Source of the DNA: Ottelia alismoides
Lineage: Eukaryota > Streptophyta > Magnoliopsida > Alismatales > Hydrocharitaceae
Assembly (NCBI GenBank): GCA_037367405.1
Contig: JAZKJV010006950.1
Location: forward strand, 558,001-622,000
DNA length: 64,000 nucleotides
Direction: 5' to 3'
Position numbers and translations under genes: made by a program. Below are positions 34,247 through 44,318 of this stretch, in pieces (position 1 is the first letter of the stretch; each line of letters starts with the position of its first letter). Below the pieces are notes generated by a model. The model ran no database searches and had not been told where the DNA came from. It saw only the letters and a list, made by a program, of their open reading frames with translations.

Positions 34247-35158
34247 ATGTCCGACAACAAAGCAGAAATCTCATCCCTGGGTGCCTTCAAAGGTGCAGCA
34301 TCCATCGACATAATGGATGGAGCCAATTATGAACTATGGGCCATGCAGTTCATGACTTTGATGCAATGCAATGGCAAGAAGCACATCCTCACGACAGAGG
34401 AGCCACGTGACAAAACTGGGACAAATGCCTCATGGGAGGCAGATGATGCGTATGCACGTGTTTGGCTATCCGAGACTGTATCCATGGAGATAACTAATGA
34501 TATCCAGAGTCAGCCTACTGCAAAGGCTATGTGGGACATTCTTGTCGCTACATACTCTTCGATGAAGAATGAGTCGAAGATACTACAACTCCAGCACGAT
34601 ATCTTCACATCGAAGCAGAATGGTCGTCTCCTTTCACACCCTCTATACTTCTTTGAGGGGTATGTTTGAGAAGTTACATGGGTACATTCCCTTGACTGCT
34701 ACACCATAGCAGCTCAAGGCATATAGAACTCCGTGATGACTGGAGTCTTTCTAGCAGCTCTTGATCCTGAGTATGACACAGCTCGTGCTCAGATTCTTAC
34801 CAATGCTACCATACCTCCGATGGAGGAGGCATATCGCAGATTGAGTAGACTATGTATATCTCCTGGTAGCACTTTACAATCTCAGATATCTTTAGCTATG
34901 GCAGTATTATGTGGTAGAGGAAGCCCTACACCATATCATGGTAGGGGAAGCCCCAGCCGAGGCAAAGGAGGGGGTGGTCGATCTCGTCAGCAGTGCACCT
35001 ATTGTCATAGGTCTGGCCACTCAGAGGAAACATGCTATTCTAAGCATGGGTTTCCCACTTCAGCTCAGGTTGCAGAGTAGACACAACAGGTTGGGAGATC
35101 ATCACATGTGTCTGACCAGAGATTTGACGAGCTAGTGGCGCAACTAAGAGAGATTATG
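34247..35158 (+). pseudogene. Copia gag with CCHC zinc knuckle
   Basis: The start at 34247 (MSDNKAEISSLGAFKG) matches the gag start of the minus-strand copia. The N-terminal capsid-like part (NYELWAMQFMTLMQCN, DDAYARVWLSE, KAMWDILVATYSSMKNESK) is open to about 34668. After frame changes around 34660 and 34730 the C-terminal part continues, with an intact CTYCHRSGHSEETC zinc knuckle (34994-35035) that packages element RNA. The frame is then interrupted by a solo LTR at 35164. A stop at 35078 also closes the local frame. Confidence 0.9.
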
Positions 35159-35163
35159 CCTGG

Positions 35164-38100
35164 TGTTGAGCACGAAATCTCAGAGATGGAAATTATTAAT
35201 GATAAGCAGGTCGTTGTTGTTCTCCAAAATCCCATGTCAACAAAAAAATTATTTTTATTTAATTTTTGCTACTTATTAACATGTATAGCGGACAGGGTCG
35301 AACTCAGGGAGGCTACAATTCCCTAGGGTTATTCAATTAATCAGAAACTAATTAAAAGAAAACAGGAATCTCAAAGGACAACTATCCTTGGTTTTTGTGA
35401 ATTTTTTTATTTTTTTATTTTCTAATTTTTTTTGTATTTTCTGATTTTCAATTTTTTAGTGATTTTGATTTTGCATTTTTTTTAATTTTCAAAAATAACG
35501 AACAATGTGAATAAACTCAAGAAATACAAACACCAACTCTTTTTGCAATTTTTCAATTAGTCAAAAATAATCAGAAAAAATCCAAAGAAAATATTTTAGG
35601 GTTTGAAAAGTTTTAAAATGTTTTTGAGATTTTTTAAAGATTTTTTCGGATGTTTTTGTGCTTTTCTAAAAATCAAACAATGAGAAAATAAGAAAATGTG
35701 CACAGCCTGGAGTAATTTGCAATTTAAAAATCTTTTAAATACCCAAAACTCCTGATAATTATTTTTAAGACAAACTAGAAGCAATTATCTACAAACAGGA
35801 ACTGAAATCACTATTTTTGGATTTTTGTAGAATTTTCTGTGATTTTTATAAGATTTTTGATGTTTTTCAATTCTTTTAGGTTTTATAAATACTTAATGCG
35901 TGAAAATTGGTCAGAAATTAAAAGACAATGAAATACAACTATATTTTTTGGAATTTTCGGAACAATATTTGAATTTTTATGAATTTTGGAATTTCAGGAA
36001 GACAAAAAGACATTGTTTTTTATTTTTTAATAATAATAAATGAAGGAAAAATGCAATGAAAATTTTATGCTAGGAAGAATAGCACATCAAGAGTATAGCA
36101 CAATTTTCTCAAATTTTTTGGATCACAAATAACATTTATTTTAATCAAAACAAAAGAGCATGTAAAATGAAAGTTTGAATAGCAGGGTCCAAAATGTAAA
36201 TAATTCAATGTTTTGCATTAAATAAATAACAAAAATAAAATAAGAGGCAGTAAGGGCAAATTACCCAAAAAGAAACATGCAAAGCACGTGCTTGTTCTGG
36301 CAAGGGCTTTTATGCATATTGGAGAACTTTGGAGGACTTTGTTGTAATTGTTCCAATGATGGTGTACCAATCACGTGATCTGAACTGGTAGAGCTATTTG
36401 GCTATTTCGATAACTTCCAGGGTAGGAGATGCAATTTGTCCAAGATTTTTTATAACATTAGGGTTTCCTTTCTTTTGCTTTGTTTCCAAGTAACAAGAGG
36501 GAGCACCAAGGGGACAGGGCCGCCGCCTACGTTCAAGTTGGGGCTCGAGGAGGCTCGGGCCACCGCTTCTTCCTTCCCCTCACGCGCGGGCGGCGCGAGG
36601 GAGGCGACGTGGAGTGGCTGCTAGGCGGACGGCGGCGAGCACGACGCGGCGTTGCGAGGTGCTGGAGAGACGCGCGGCCGGGCGACGGCGGGTGCGCAGA
36701 TGACGAGGCTCGCGGAGGTGCGGGCATCTAGTGGTCTGGGCGGTTGGAGCGACTTCGGGCGGAGGGGGCTGGTTGAGAGCGCACGGCGGCGCTTGGTGGA
36801 TCTCGCGAGGCGGTTGTCGACGGAGAAGGCGTGGTGTCTGCACGGCCTCGCGCGGCGGGTGGCCGAGGCTGGGGCTGGTTCTACGGGAAGGAGGGGGCGC
36901 GGCCTGGGCGTCGATGGAGGACCGCAACGCTGGAGGCGGAGAAGGCGTCGGCGGCTGAAGGTGAAGCAGCAAGTGTGGGTGGCTCCGCTGGAGGTGGGGC
37001 GGCGGTCGCCGCCTGCTTGAGATTTTTTTGTTTTTGTTTTTTTTATTTTTATTTTTTGTAATTTGTGATGTAAACCGTGGACAATAATAAAATAAAATTT
37101 TTATTTTATTTTTTTTAAATCCGAAAAAAAACTAAAAAAAGAAAGGGATAAAGAAATTCTTTTTTTATTTTTTTATTTTTTTTATTTTCATATGATCCTG
37201 CAAAACAAACGTTAGAGAATAAAAAGAAACAAATTTTTTTTTTATTTACAAATAGGAAAAAATGAACGGAGATTCGACGGAGATAAGGGATTCGAATCCG
37301 ATCTCCGATCACCATATGCGGTCGGAGTTGAGAGATCGTGGACGGTAGAATTTGAACGCATAGAGATCGAGAAAATGAGATCATAAATCGAGTCGGTGGC
37401 AGAATAAAATCGTGATGAAATTTTTTAATGATCTAGAGGAGCAAAATGACGATAAAAAAAATTGCGACAAAATAAACTACGATTAAACTAAGATGATATA
37501 AGAAGAAAAATGTGGACGGATCTCACCTTAGGAACGAAAAATGGACCGTGATCGCCTCGACAATGCCGACTCGCTGTCACCGGACGGCTCGGAGGCAATT
37601 CTCGACGAATTTTTTTCTCGGAGATCGGGCTCCTCTCTCTAAAGATAAATCAAGTTGGAATGAGGGAGAAGGAGCCATATAAATAGAAAAGAGATGAAAT
37701 TTGAATTTTGAATTTTTGAATAAAGAGATAAGGGAGATGAAAAATTGAAATGAATTTTTGAATTTTTTTTGGATGGAAGGGATAAGAGAGATAAAATGAG
37801 AGATGAGATGAAATAGAAGAGAGATAAAATTATTTACAAAATTAACTAATTTTCTTGAATTTTCGTCACTTTATTTATTGGAATTAAAAATGTTATTTTT
37901 TTATTTTGTTATGATGGTTAGTTAAAAATAGCAATTATATACATATATGACATTATATAAAAGGGTAAATGAGTAAATTAGCTTTTTGTGTTTTATTTTT
38001 ATTTTATTTTTTAATTTTTTTATTTTAAATAATTGGTAAAAATATTTACAAATATATACAAATACAATATGCACAAAATACATGAGAAAATTGCACAAAC

Positions 38101-38743
38101 CACCCCAGAAAACTGACTTTTCAACCGTAACTCAAAAAATTATGAAATCACAGCCATTTTGAAGATAATTTAATTTAGAATTCAATGGAAGTGATATTGG
38201 TTCAATTTGAGATCATATGGAGCCGGAATTGATCTTTCAATTAGTGCTTAGTGGCTTTTCCAAGTATGGTTACTTTTATTATGTACATGATTTAATTGTG
38301 CAATCATTTTTATTAATTAGGACACATTTTGTTTACAACTTTGGTTTTGAAAATTATTCGATTTAAGGTCAATTAATGCACAAATAAATTAGTGTTAGTT
38401 TTATACAGATATACACAAAATAAGTGAGAAATATTTACAACAACACACATTTTTTTTTATTTTCTGCTTAAGGACCCTTATCTCCCCCTACTTTATTCCT
38501 GGTCGATCAGGTCAAGTCTTGACCTTCTCTCAAGGTTCGGGTCAGCCTGTATACAGTCTTTCTTTCTTCTTTTTCCTTTCTTTCTTTCTTTATTTATTTT
38601 AGGTTAAAATTAGTAAGAAGTGTACAATATTTACACGCAGATGCGAGTTAGTAAGAATATGGAGTTAGTGTTATATGCAGGTGTTTTGTAAGTGATTTTA
38701 AGCTAAAATAAATGAATAAAGATGACGAATCGCAGATTCATCA
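35164..38743 (-). mobile_element. Second family S solo-LTR-like insertion (3.58 kb), minus orientation
   Basis: Flanked by a perfect CCTGG duplication (35159-35163, 38744-38748); removing it joins the gag and protease reading frames of the copia. Read on the minus strand it starts TGATGAATCTGCGATTCGTC, the same end as the element at 2191, and ends GTGCTCAACA. The plus-strand motif AGGGTCGAACTCAGGGAG (about 35296) near that end is the reverse of the CTTGAGTCGACCCTGGG region of the first copy. Interior similarity is patchy, so the two are old relatives. No coding domains. Confidence 0.85.
36490..37020 (-). other. CpG-rich island of the second family S LTR
   Basis: GC-rich block in AT-rich surroundings at the place that corresponds to 3905-4640. 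On the minus strand it leaves into GGAAACAAAGCAAAAGAAAGG, comparable with GGGAAGTAAGAAAAGAAAGG after the first island. Open frames on both strands (36580-36972, 36652-37020) are Arg/Pro/Gly-rich and not credible proteins. Confidence 0.6.
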
Positions 38744-38748
38744 CCTGG

Positions 38749-40281
38749 GTAAACCAGCTCTCCTTCAGGGTCCTCAGAGGTAGCTGCCTCAACATCAGCA
38801 TCGACGTCAGGTATAGAATATGTCTTTACTAGTTGTTACAAGGAAGACTTGTCAGAATACATAATGGATTCAAGAGCCTCTCATCATCTTTGTGGTGACA
38901 GAGACCAGATTAGTATTTTTCGTCCGACTCAGTCTGGACGAGCTGTTGTGATAGCAGATGGGACATACTCCCCCATTACTGGTCAGGAGGAGGTACAGTT
39001 GACTTACGCACTGAGGCTTCAAAATATTCTTTACCGAACTTTCTATGAATTTATTATCAATAAGTAAAATCACCAGAGACTTACATTGACGTGACATATT
39101 TGATACATCTGCTCTTGTGTTTCAGGATATACTCACGGGCAGGGTGATTAGAACTAGCCGTGAGCAAGTGAGCCTCTACAGACTAGTGCAATCTCCATAT
39201 GTTGGTGACTCTTCTCTTCGCACTAGATCTGTTTCTCCATGTATGTGGCATCTTCCATTTGGTCATCTTCCTCAACAAAAGATGAGTCACATTTTTCTGC
39301 AGACTTCTCCTCGTTCTACTTTTCAGTGCGAGGCCTGCCAGCTTGGGAAGCATCATCGGTCTATATTCCAGAGTTGTCAGGGTCGAAGTAGACATAGTCT
39401 GTTTGAGTTGCTCCATTTTGATATTTGGGGTCTCAGTCGTATCCCAGATCATCAGGGACACAGGTTTTATCTTATTGTTGTTGATGAGTTTTCGAGATTG
39501 TCTTGGGTGTTTCTTCCTAAGAATAAGTCTAATGCAGGTCATGTTATCCAGTCCTTTATTAATGAAATAAGGAATATTTTTTCTGCAAAAGTCAAGTTCA
39601 TTCGTTCCGATAATGCATTAGAATTTTGCAGTACACAGCTTTCTTAATTCCTAAGGTTTCTTGGCATTGTGCATCAGACATCTTGTGCATATACTTCCCA
39701 ACAGAATGGGGTGGCAGAACGAAACACAGCCATTTGTTAGACGTCACCCGAATTCTTTTAATTCAGTCGTGCTCCTCATTCGTACTGGGGAGATGCGGCT
39801 CTTTACTGCTTGCTATCTGATAAATCATATGCCATCTTCGGTGTTGTGAGAGAAGATTCTATTCTTGATTGCGTTTCCCGAGATAGATCTTTTCTCGCTA
39901 ACGCCTCGTGTTGGGTCTGTAGCTTTTGTTCATCAAATGTCTCCAGGTCTTGACAAGCTCTCTCCCAGAGCTGTCAAATGTGTGTTCGTTGGGTATTCTA
40001 AGACCAAAAAAGGATATCGTTGCTTTGACCATGTTCGACGAAGATACTATGTTAGTGTCGATGTCACCTTTTTCGAGTCCACTATGTATTTTTCTCCCAC
40101 AGGTGTCAGGCTTACTCCTTCAGAGGATGGAGAAGAGGTCTATATGCATCTTCCTCCAATGCCACATCCATCACCACCTCCTACACCACCACCTCCACCA
40201 CCGCCTCCTCCACCACAACCTCCTCCACCACATACTCCACCGTCACCTCCATCGTCTCCTCCTTTCTTTCCGCAGGTTTAC
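38749..40281 (+). pseudogene. Copia protease and integrase
   Basis: Protease block IMDSRASHHLCGDRDQ (about 38862-38910), with the catalytic D-S-G altered to D-S-R. Integrase has a zinc-binding start WHLPFGHLPQQKM...CEACQLGKHH (about 39245-39355), catalytic Asp in LLHFDIWG (about 39410) and RSDNALEF (about 39605), and catalytic Glu in QQNGVAER (about 39700). The C-terminal region KCVFVGYSKTKKGYRCFDH is at about 39975-40035. A proline-rich linker (40150-40275) ends at a TAG. Stops occur at 38751 (TAA just after the solo LTR), 39066 and 39646, and frames shift near 39650 and 39850. Confidence 0.9.
40150..40275 (+). repeat. Proline-codon repeat in the integrase-RT linker
   Basis: Runs of CCACCTCCA/CCACCG-type triplets give more than 20 prolines with a few Gln, His, Ser and Thr. 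Copia linkers between integrase and RT are often Pro/Ser-rich, but this one has expanded as a microsatellite. Confidence 0.85.
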
Positions 40282-40323
40282 TAGCGACGGCCCCATGCTC
40301 ATGAGCCTCCTCCATCGTCCAAC

Positions 40324-42263
40324 ATGCCCAAGATATATTCTGAACATTTGAGTTCTTTTGATAGTACTGGTGATTTGCATGTACAGACTGAGGTGCAGGA
40401 CATGGATACTATGTCTTCTACACATGTTGGGGATTTGGATATACCTATTGCACTACACCAGCATAAACGGGCATGCCTTGTGCATCCTATTGGTTATCAT
40501 GTTTCCTTGGGACGTCTTTCCAAGGATTTTCGAAGATTTGTTGTGGGTTTACGGTCATATCAGGAAGCACTACAGAGCAGTCAATGGCGTTCGGCTATGG
40601 AGGAGGAGATGGCAACTTTACAGTCACGAGTTACGTGGAGTGCTACCCATGCTCCACCAGGTGCATCTGTTGTTGGAAGAAAGTGGGTATTCGTTGTGAA
40701 GCATCGGACTGACGATACAGTAGACCGATACAAGGCCAGATTGGTTGCTCGTATGTTCACCCAAACCTATGGGGTGAATTATCAAGACACCTTTTCTCCT
40801 GTTGCACGCGGATTCTTCTTGTTGTTGATGTGGTTCGTGATTGGCCACTTTTCCAATTAGATGTCAAGAATGCTTTCTTATATGGAGATTTGCAGGAGGA
40901 GGTCTACATGTAACAAGGTCCTAAATATCGATTTCGGTCACCATTTCGGTGACTGACCGAAACGGAATTTCGGTGGAATTTCGGTCGAAATTCCACCGAA
41001 ATTTCGGTCATTTTTTGTACTAGGGTCCCCATATTTCGATCATTTCAGCCATTTCGGTAGAATTTCAATTTCGACATGATATCAATATTCGACAGAAGTT
41101 CGACCTAATTTTGCTGAAATTTGAGGCCATGACATGCAGCAGCCACCTAGGTTTGATGCTGAGGGGGAGTCCAATATGGTGTGTCGTCTTCATAAGGTTA
41201 TATATGGCCTTAAGCAGAGTCCGAGGGCTTGGTTTCAGAAGCTCTCAGAGTTGATTGAACAGAAGAGGTTTGTCAGATCCAATGCAGATCATACTCTCTT
41301 TGTTAAGATAAATCAAAGCGGTATTGTAGTTGTGTTGGTTTATGTTGATATCATTGGCAGTGATGAACAGGGCATTCAAGAAGCTAAGGATTTCCTTGGG
41401 CAACAGGTTGTTACCAAGGACCTTGGCACGCTTCGTTACTTCCTTGGCTTGGAGTTTGCACGAAATCGACAGGGTATGGTTATGACGCAAAGGAAGTATA
41501 TTATTGATATTCTATCTAAGACAGACATGACAGGATGTAGACCAGCTACTATCCCAATGGATCCTAATGCTAGGCTCTATGATGATGACTCTGAGGAGGT
41601 GGACAAGAGACGATGCAGAGAGCTGGTAGAGAAATTATTATATGCTACTTTACCAAGCCTGATATGTCTTTCGCTGTGAACAGAGTGAGTCAGTTCATGG
41701 AGCAACCCAAGCAGGCACAGATGGATGCAATGTGCATGATCTTGAGATATTTGAAGTCGACACAAGGTGCAGGCCTTCTTTTTAAAAGAGATATGTCTCT
41801 TACAGTTACTGGGTGTGCAGATGCAGATTATGCTGGGTGTCCTAAGGACAGGAAGTCCACTTCAGGCTTCATTGTGTTTATTGATAGTTCATTGGTCTCA
41901 TGAAAGAGTAAGAAACAAACTGTTGTTGCTCGGTCTAGCCTTGAATCAGAATATAGGGCCATGGCCCAAGGGAGTACAGAAATGATGTTGGTCAAGTCTG
42001 TCCTGACTGATCTAACGATTGAGGTGCTTCTTCCTATGCATCTCAAATGTGATAATTAAGCAGCTTTGTTCATAGCTAATAATCCAACACATTGAGGTAC
42101 ATTGTCACTACACTCGTGACTTGATCCAAAATGAGCTTATTTCAACGTCATATGTTGCTTCAAGTGATCAGATTGCATATATATTCACCAAAGCTCTTGC
42201 AAGAGGTCCATTTTATCACTGTTGTTCCAAGCTGAGCATGATAGATATATATGCTCCATGTTA
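40324..42263 (+). pseudogene. Copia reverse transcriptase and RNase H
   Basis: RT starts after the linker: EEEMATLQSR, VVGRKWVFVVK (about 40668-40700), [25 protein letters not shown], a frameshift near 40805, then [16 protein letters not shown] up to the MITE at 40914. After it: YGLKQSPRAWFQKL, and the catalytic site at 41341-41349 that reads YVD followed by Ile, so one Asp of YVDD is deleted. DLGTLRYFLGLEFARN follows. RNase H blocks are YFTKPDMSFAVNRVSQFM, CADADYAGCPKDRKSTSG and SSLESEYRAM (about 41935-41965). The element cannot encode an active polymerase. Confidence 0.9.
40914..41131. mobile_element. 218-bp hAT-like MITE H3 with ATTTCGGT repeats
   Basis: Ends CAAGGTCCTAAATATCG (left) and, reversed, CATGGCCTCAAATTTCAGC (right). 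It is flanked by ACATGTAA (40906-40913) and ACATGCAG (41132-41139), an 8-bp target duplication with two differences that splits the copia EEVYM-QQPP coding motif. Subterminal repeats of TTTCGGT and its reverse fill 40937-41065. It shares CAAGG/CATGG ends and the repeat-rich plan with H1 and H2 but not the repeat word. Confidence 0.8.
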
Positions 42264-42271
42264 AGGGGAAG

Positions 42272-42414
42272 TGTTAAGATTCTTATGTTTCGTTGTCTTT
42301 ATTTATATTGTTCATTTCTCTGATCATGCTTAAGTAATTTACCCTTTGAGCTTTTCTCCTATATAAGAGAGCTCTAGGGTCAGATGGAATACAATTTAAT
42401 CTTTTCCTTCCACA
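42272..42414 (+). repeat. 3' LTR of the plus-strand copia
   Basis: 143 bp after the polypurine tract TTAAGGGGAAG. Differences from the 5' LTR include a TATATTG/TATTG length change and several substitutions, so the insertion is not recent. Confidence 0.93.
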
Positions 42415-42494
42415 TCGTTGCTGGATCGCATACGCAAATGAATTAAATTTCAATCAAATATAAAGATTATGTGAAGTATAATGAAATATAAATG

Positions 42495-42673
42495 GTATGG
42501 TGGTAGTGCAATGTGTTTACCACTCAAAGGACCAGGATTCAATCCCCTATATGAGGGTTGCTTTAGGTAATCGACGGCCAACATAAAAAATCGTTGAATC
42601 TTTCAACATGGATTTGGGTACAAATCGATGTAGCCGACCCTACTTATAGTGGGAAAAGGATTTGCTATTTATT
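42495..42673 (+). mobile_element. tRNA-derived SINE
   Basis: 179 bp flanked by an 18-bp perfect target duplication (42477-42494 and 42674-42691, TATAATGAAATATAAATG). The head has a polymerase III A-box-like GGTGGTAGTGC (about 42500) and a B box GGATTCAATCC (42535-42545). The 3' part (42628-42662, ATGTAGCCGACCCTACTTAT then AGTGGGAAAAGG) matches the 3' end of the RTE LINE at 1000-1035, which suggests an RTE enzyme moved it. It lies in an intron of the TMEM209-like gene, opposite to its strand. Confidence 0.9.
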
Positions 42674-42863
42674 TATAATGAAATATAAATGAAATCCATA
42701 TTGTCTAAATATGCAAATAATTCAAATATCATTCACATATTAATGGTTTTAGCAGGCATCTAGTTGCATAATCCATTTGAGTTAAGAGCGTGAATGATGC
42801 CTAAATAGTTCAAACTTTTGTGAAATTGATTCACTATCTATAGCGCTGAACAGAAGAACTTAC

Positions 42864-42991
42864 TAGCAGATGAATCTCGAACCTGAACAAAATATGAACG
42901 CAGCTGATGAAGAAACCCGTCTTCACGATGGCAGAGAGCGTCCCGAGGAAGGCGAGTGTGGCGAGCACCTGGAAGGCTTTCGTTGCGAAGT
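42864..42991 (-). CDS. TMEM209-like exon 2 (membrane segment)
   Basis: Acceptor AATGTCAG at 42999-42992; donor GTAAGT at 42863-42858. The family-like frame reads FATKAFQVLATLAFLGTLSA then IVKTGFF, a hydrophobic membrane segment as expected for the N-terminal two-span region. The T left at the end of exon 1 completes a Tyr codon with AC. A donor at 42882 is an alternative. In the frame set by the exon 1 ATG this exon meets a stop, which supports the frameshift in exon 1. Confidence 0.6.
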
Positions 42992-43077
42992 CTGACATTC
43001 AATTTCACGGGGAGGGGCATTAACACAAACACTTGGCCGGCATGGCAAAAACAAAGACGGAGGCGGCGTCAGCTTAC

Positions 43078-43305
43078 ATGAGAAGGAAGCGAAGACATTA
43101 GCGAGAGTGGGCAGCATGTCAAGGATGATGCGTTCTCCCTGGTGAAGGCGGCGAGGAGGGTGGAGGCGGAGGCGATTGAGGCGAGGAGGAGGAGGAGGAG
43201 GAGGGCAGAAGCGGAGGGACGGAGGCTTCTGGCGGTGAGGGCGGCGGAGAAGGAGGGGTTCTGGTAGACGGACTTGGCTTTGGGCGGATGGGAGGCGGAC
43301 GCCAT
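43078..43305 (-). CDS. TMEM209-like exon 1 with start codon and likely 1-bp deletion
   Basis: ATG at 43305 in a good context (ATGG). The text KSVYQNPSFSAALTARSLRP followed by the hydrophobic SASALLLLLLLASIASAS is the hallmark N-terminus of the plant family. After AFTREN (about 43137) the family-like text continues only in another frame (IILDMLPTLANVFASFS), up to a donor T/GTAAGC at 43077. One missing base at about 43128-43137 explains this. The same frame then gives correct phase with exon 2. An assembly error is the alternative. Confidence 0.7.
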
Positions 43306-43327
43306 TATATATGATAAGGAGGATAAT

Positions 43328-43342
43328 GGGGGGGGGGGGGGG
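43328..43342. repeat. 15-bp G homopolymer
   Basis: Fifteen G in a row about 23 bases upstream of the start codon of the TMEM209-like gene (C-run on its sense strand). Such runs are often mis-sized in assemblies. Confidence 0.9.
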
Positions 43343-43932
43343 TGTTAGGTGGAGAAGAGCTCCACCGCCGGCAGCATGAGGGAAGCTGCTGCTCGCGGCG
43401 CTCCTGACACGAGTGCCAGGGTTGGGGCCTCTCGTTCAAAATTTCAAAATCGGTGTTTATGTATGAGACTTTATTGAGATCAGTATATGGCGTTTTCTAC
43501 AAAAACATTTTTCTTCCTCATGAGAACCAAATATGATAAGAAGTGGTATAAAATATTCGTGCATACTTATTACTCATGCTTTATTGCGCATGAAATATTA
43601 AGGCCTTGTTCGGTGACTGAATTGGTGCACGGAATAGGGTGGAATTGAGAGAGAGAGAGAGACGGGTATGGCAATTCCCCCTTGACTCCGTCTCCCCCCG
43701 CTTTCTTTGTCATTACTATTTCACCTCCGAGTCCTCTCCCATGTGATCTTCCTCCTTGATAAATCCCGAATTTGTCATCATTAAACAATATTTTCATCTC
43801 TATTGCTTAAGTTAGACACAAGATTCATTGACTTATTAACGTTAATTAACAAATTACGTGTTATAAATAATTAACACTAATTAGTATATTATATAACTCT
43901 ATTATTTTGATAATGTTTTATGTAATTATTTA
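43343..43932. other. Upstream flank of the TMEM209-like gene, with a possible MITE end
   Basis: The region should hold the old promoter of the gene. I see no clear TATA box at a proper distance. At 43603, GGCCTTGTTCGGTGACTGAA resembles the terminus of CCTTGTTCGG-type plant MITEs, but no partner terminus was found nearby. A GAGA run lies at about 43648-43663. Confidence 0.45.
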
Positions 43933-44309
43933 GAGTTCAATGGACCCTTGGGGAGCTAACTTGGCTCCCCCCGCTCCATTTCACTCGATTTTTTTATATT
44001 TTTTGAAAATTTCTTTTGTGGAATTTCATCATTATATCCCTATATTATGTCATTAAAATTTCGTGCGAAACAGAGACTTCTACGGCCTCCATCCAGACGG
44101 TCATTTTTTAACAGTAACAGAATTGCTAAAATCGACCCCATCTGGATGGAGGTCGTAGGAGTCTCTGTTTTGCACAAAACTTCTATAACATAATATACGG
44201 ATATATTATTGAAAATCCACAGAAGAAATTTTCAAAAAAATAAAAAAAACGAGCAAAATGGGGTGGGGGGCTAAGTTAGCTCACCGATGGGGGCAGTCCC
44301 ATTTTACCC
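43933..44309. mobile_element. Foldback MITE, Mutator-like
   Basis: Two inverted arms of about 180 bp each fill the element: left GAGCTAACTTGGCTCCCCCC, right (reversed) GAGCTAACTTAGCCCCCCAC; left CAGAGACTTCTACGGCCTCC, right (reversed) CAGAGACTCCTACGACCTCC. Flanks AATTATTTA (43924-43932) and ATTTATTTA (44310-44318) match at 8 of 9 bases, as a 9-bp Mutator-type duplication would, but the AT-rich context weakens this. No ORF. Confidence 0.8.
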
Positions 44310-44318
44310 ATTTATTTA

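Larger units (their letters stand above)
33610..42414 (+). mobile_element. Ty1/copia element inserted in an intron of the TMEM209-like gene
   Basis: LTRs of 141 and 143 bp (33610-33750, 42272-42414), TGTTAAGATTC...CCTTCCACA, flanked by a perfect TCGTT duplication (33605-33609, 42415-42419). The primer-binding site TGGTATCAGAGC is at 33751 and a polypurine tract at 42261-42271. Without the nested insertions at 35164-38743 and 40914-41131 the element is about 5.0 kb, normal for copia. All coding regions carry frameshifts or stops. It is opposite in strand to the host gene. Confidence 0.95.
32456..43305 (-). pseudogene. TMEM209-family gene, split and incomplete
   Basis: Four exons of one family lie in order on the minus strand: two N-terminal (43305-43078, 42991-42864) and two C-terminal (33099-32920, 32832-32456). 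TMEM209 in animals is a nuclear-envelope membrane protein; plant members are usually called 'cytochrome B561-related'. The family protein is several hundred residues long, and the middle (roughly half) and the last exon are missing here. Only about 0.5 kb on the left and 0.45 kb on the right of the copia at 33610-42414 remain as intron, so those exons were deleted rather than hidden. Exon 1 appears to have lost one base. I infer a dead gene. Family assignment comes from conserved sequence I recognise, not a search. Confidence 0.75.

Noticed and set aside
36580..37020. Proline- and arginine-rich ORFs on both strands
   Set aside because: GC-driven open frames in the LTR island; no domain and no start or splice support.
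42495..42560. tRNA gene
   Set aside because: A and B boxes are present but the sequence cannot fold as a full tRNA and is followed by a LINE-like tail inside a target duplication; it is the head of a SINE.
43306..43325. TATATAT immediately upstream of the exon 1 ATG as a TATA box
   Set aside because: It is only a few bases from the start codon, too close for a core promoter of this transcript.
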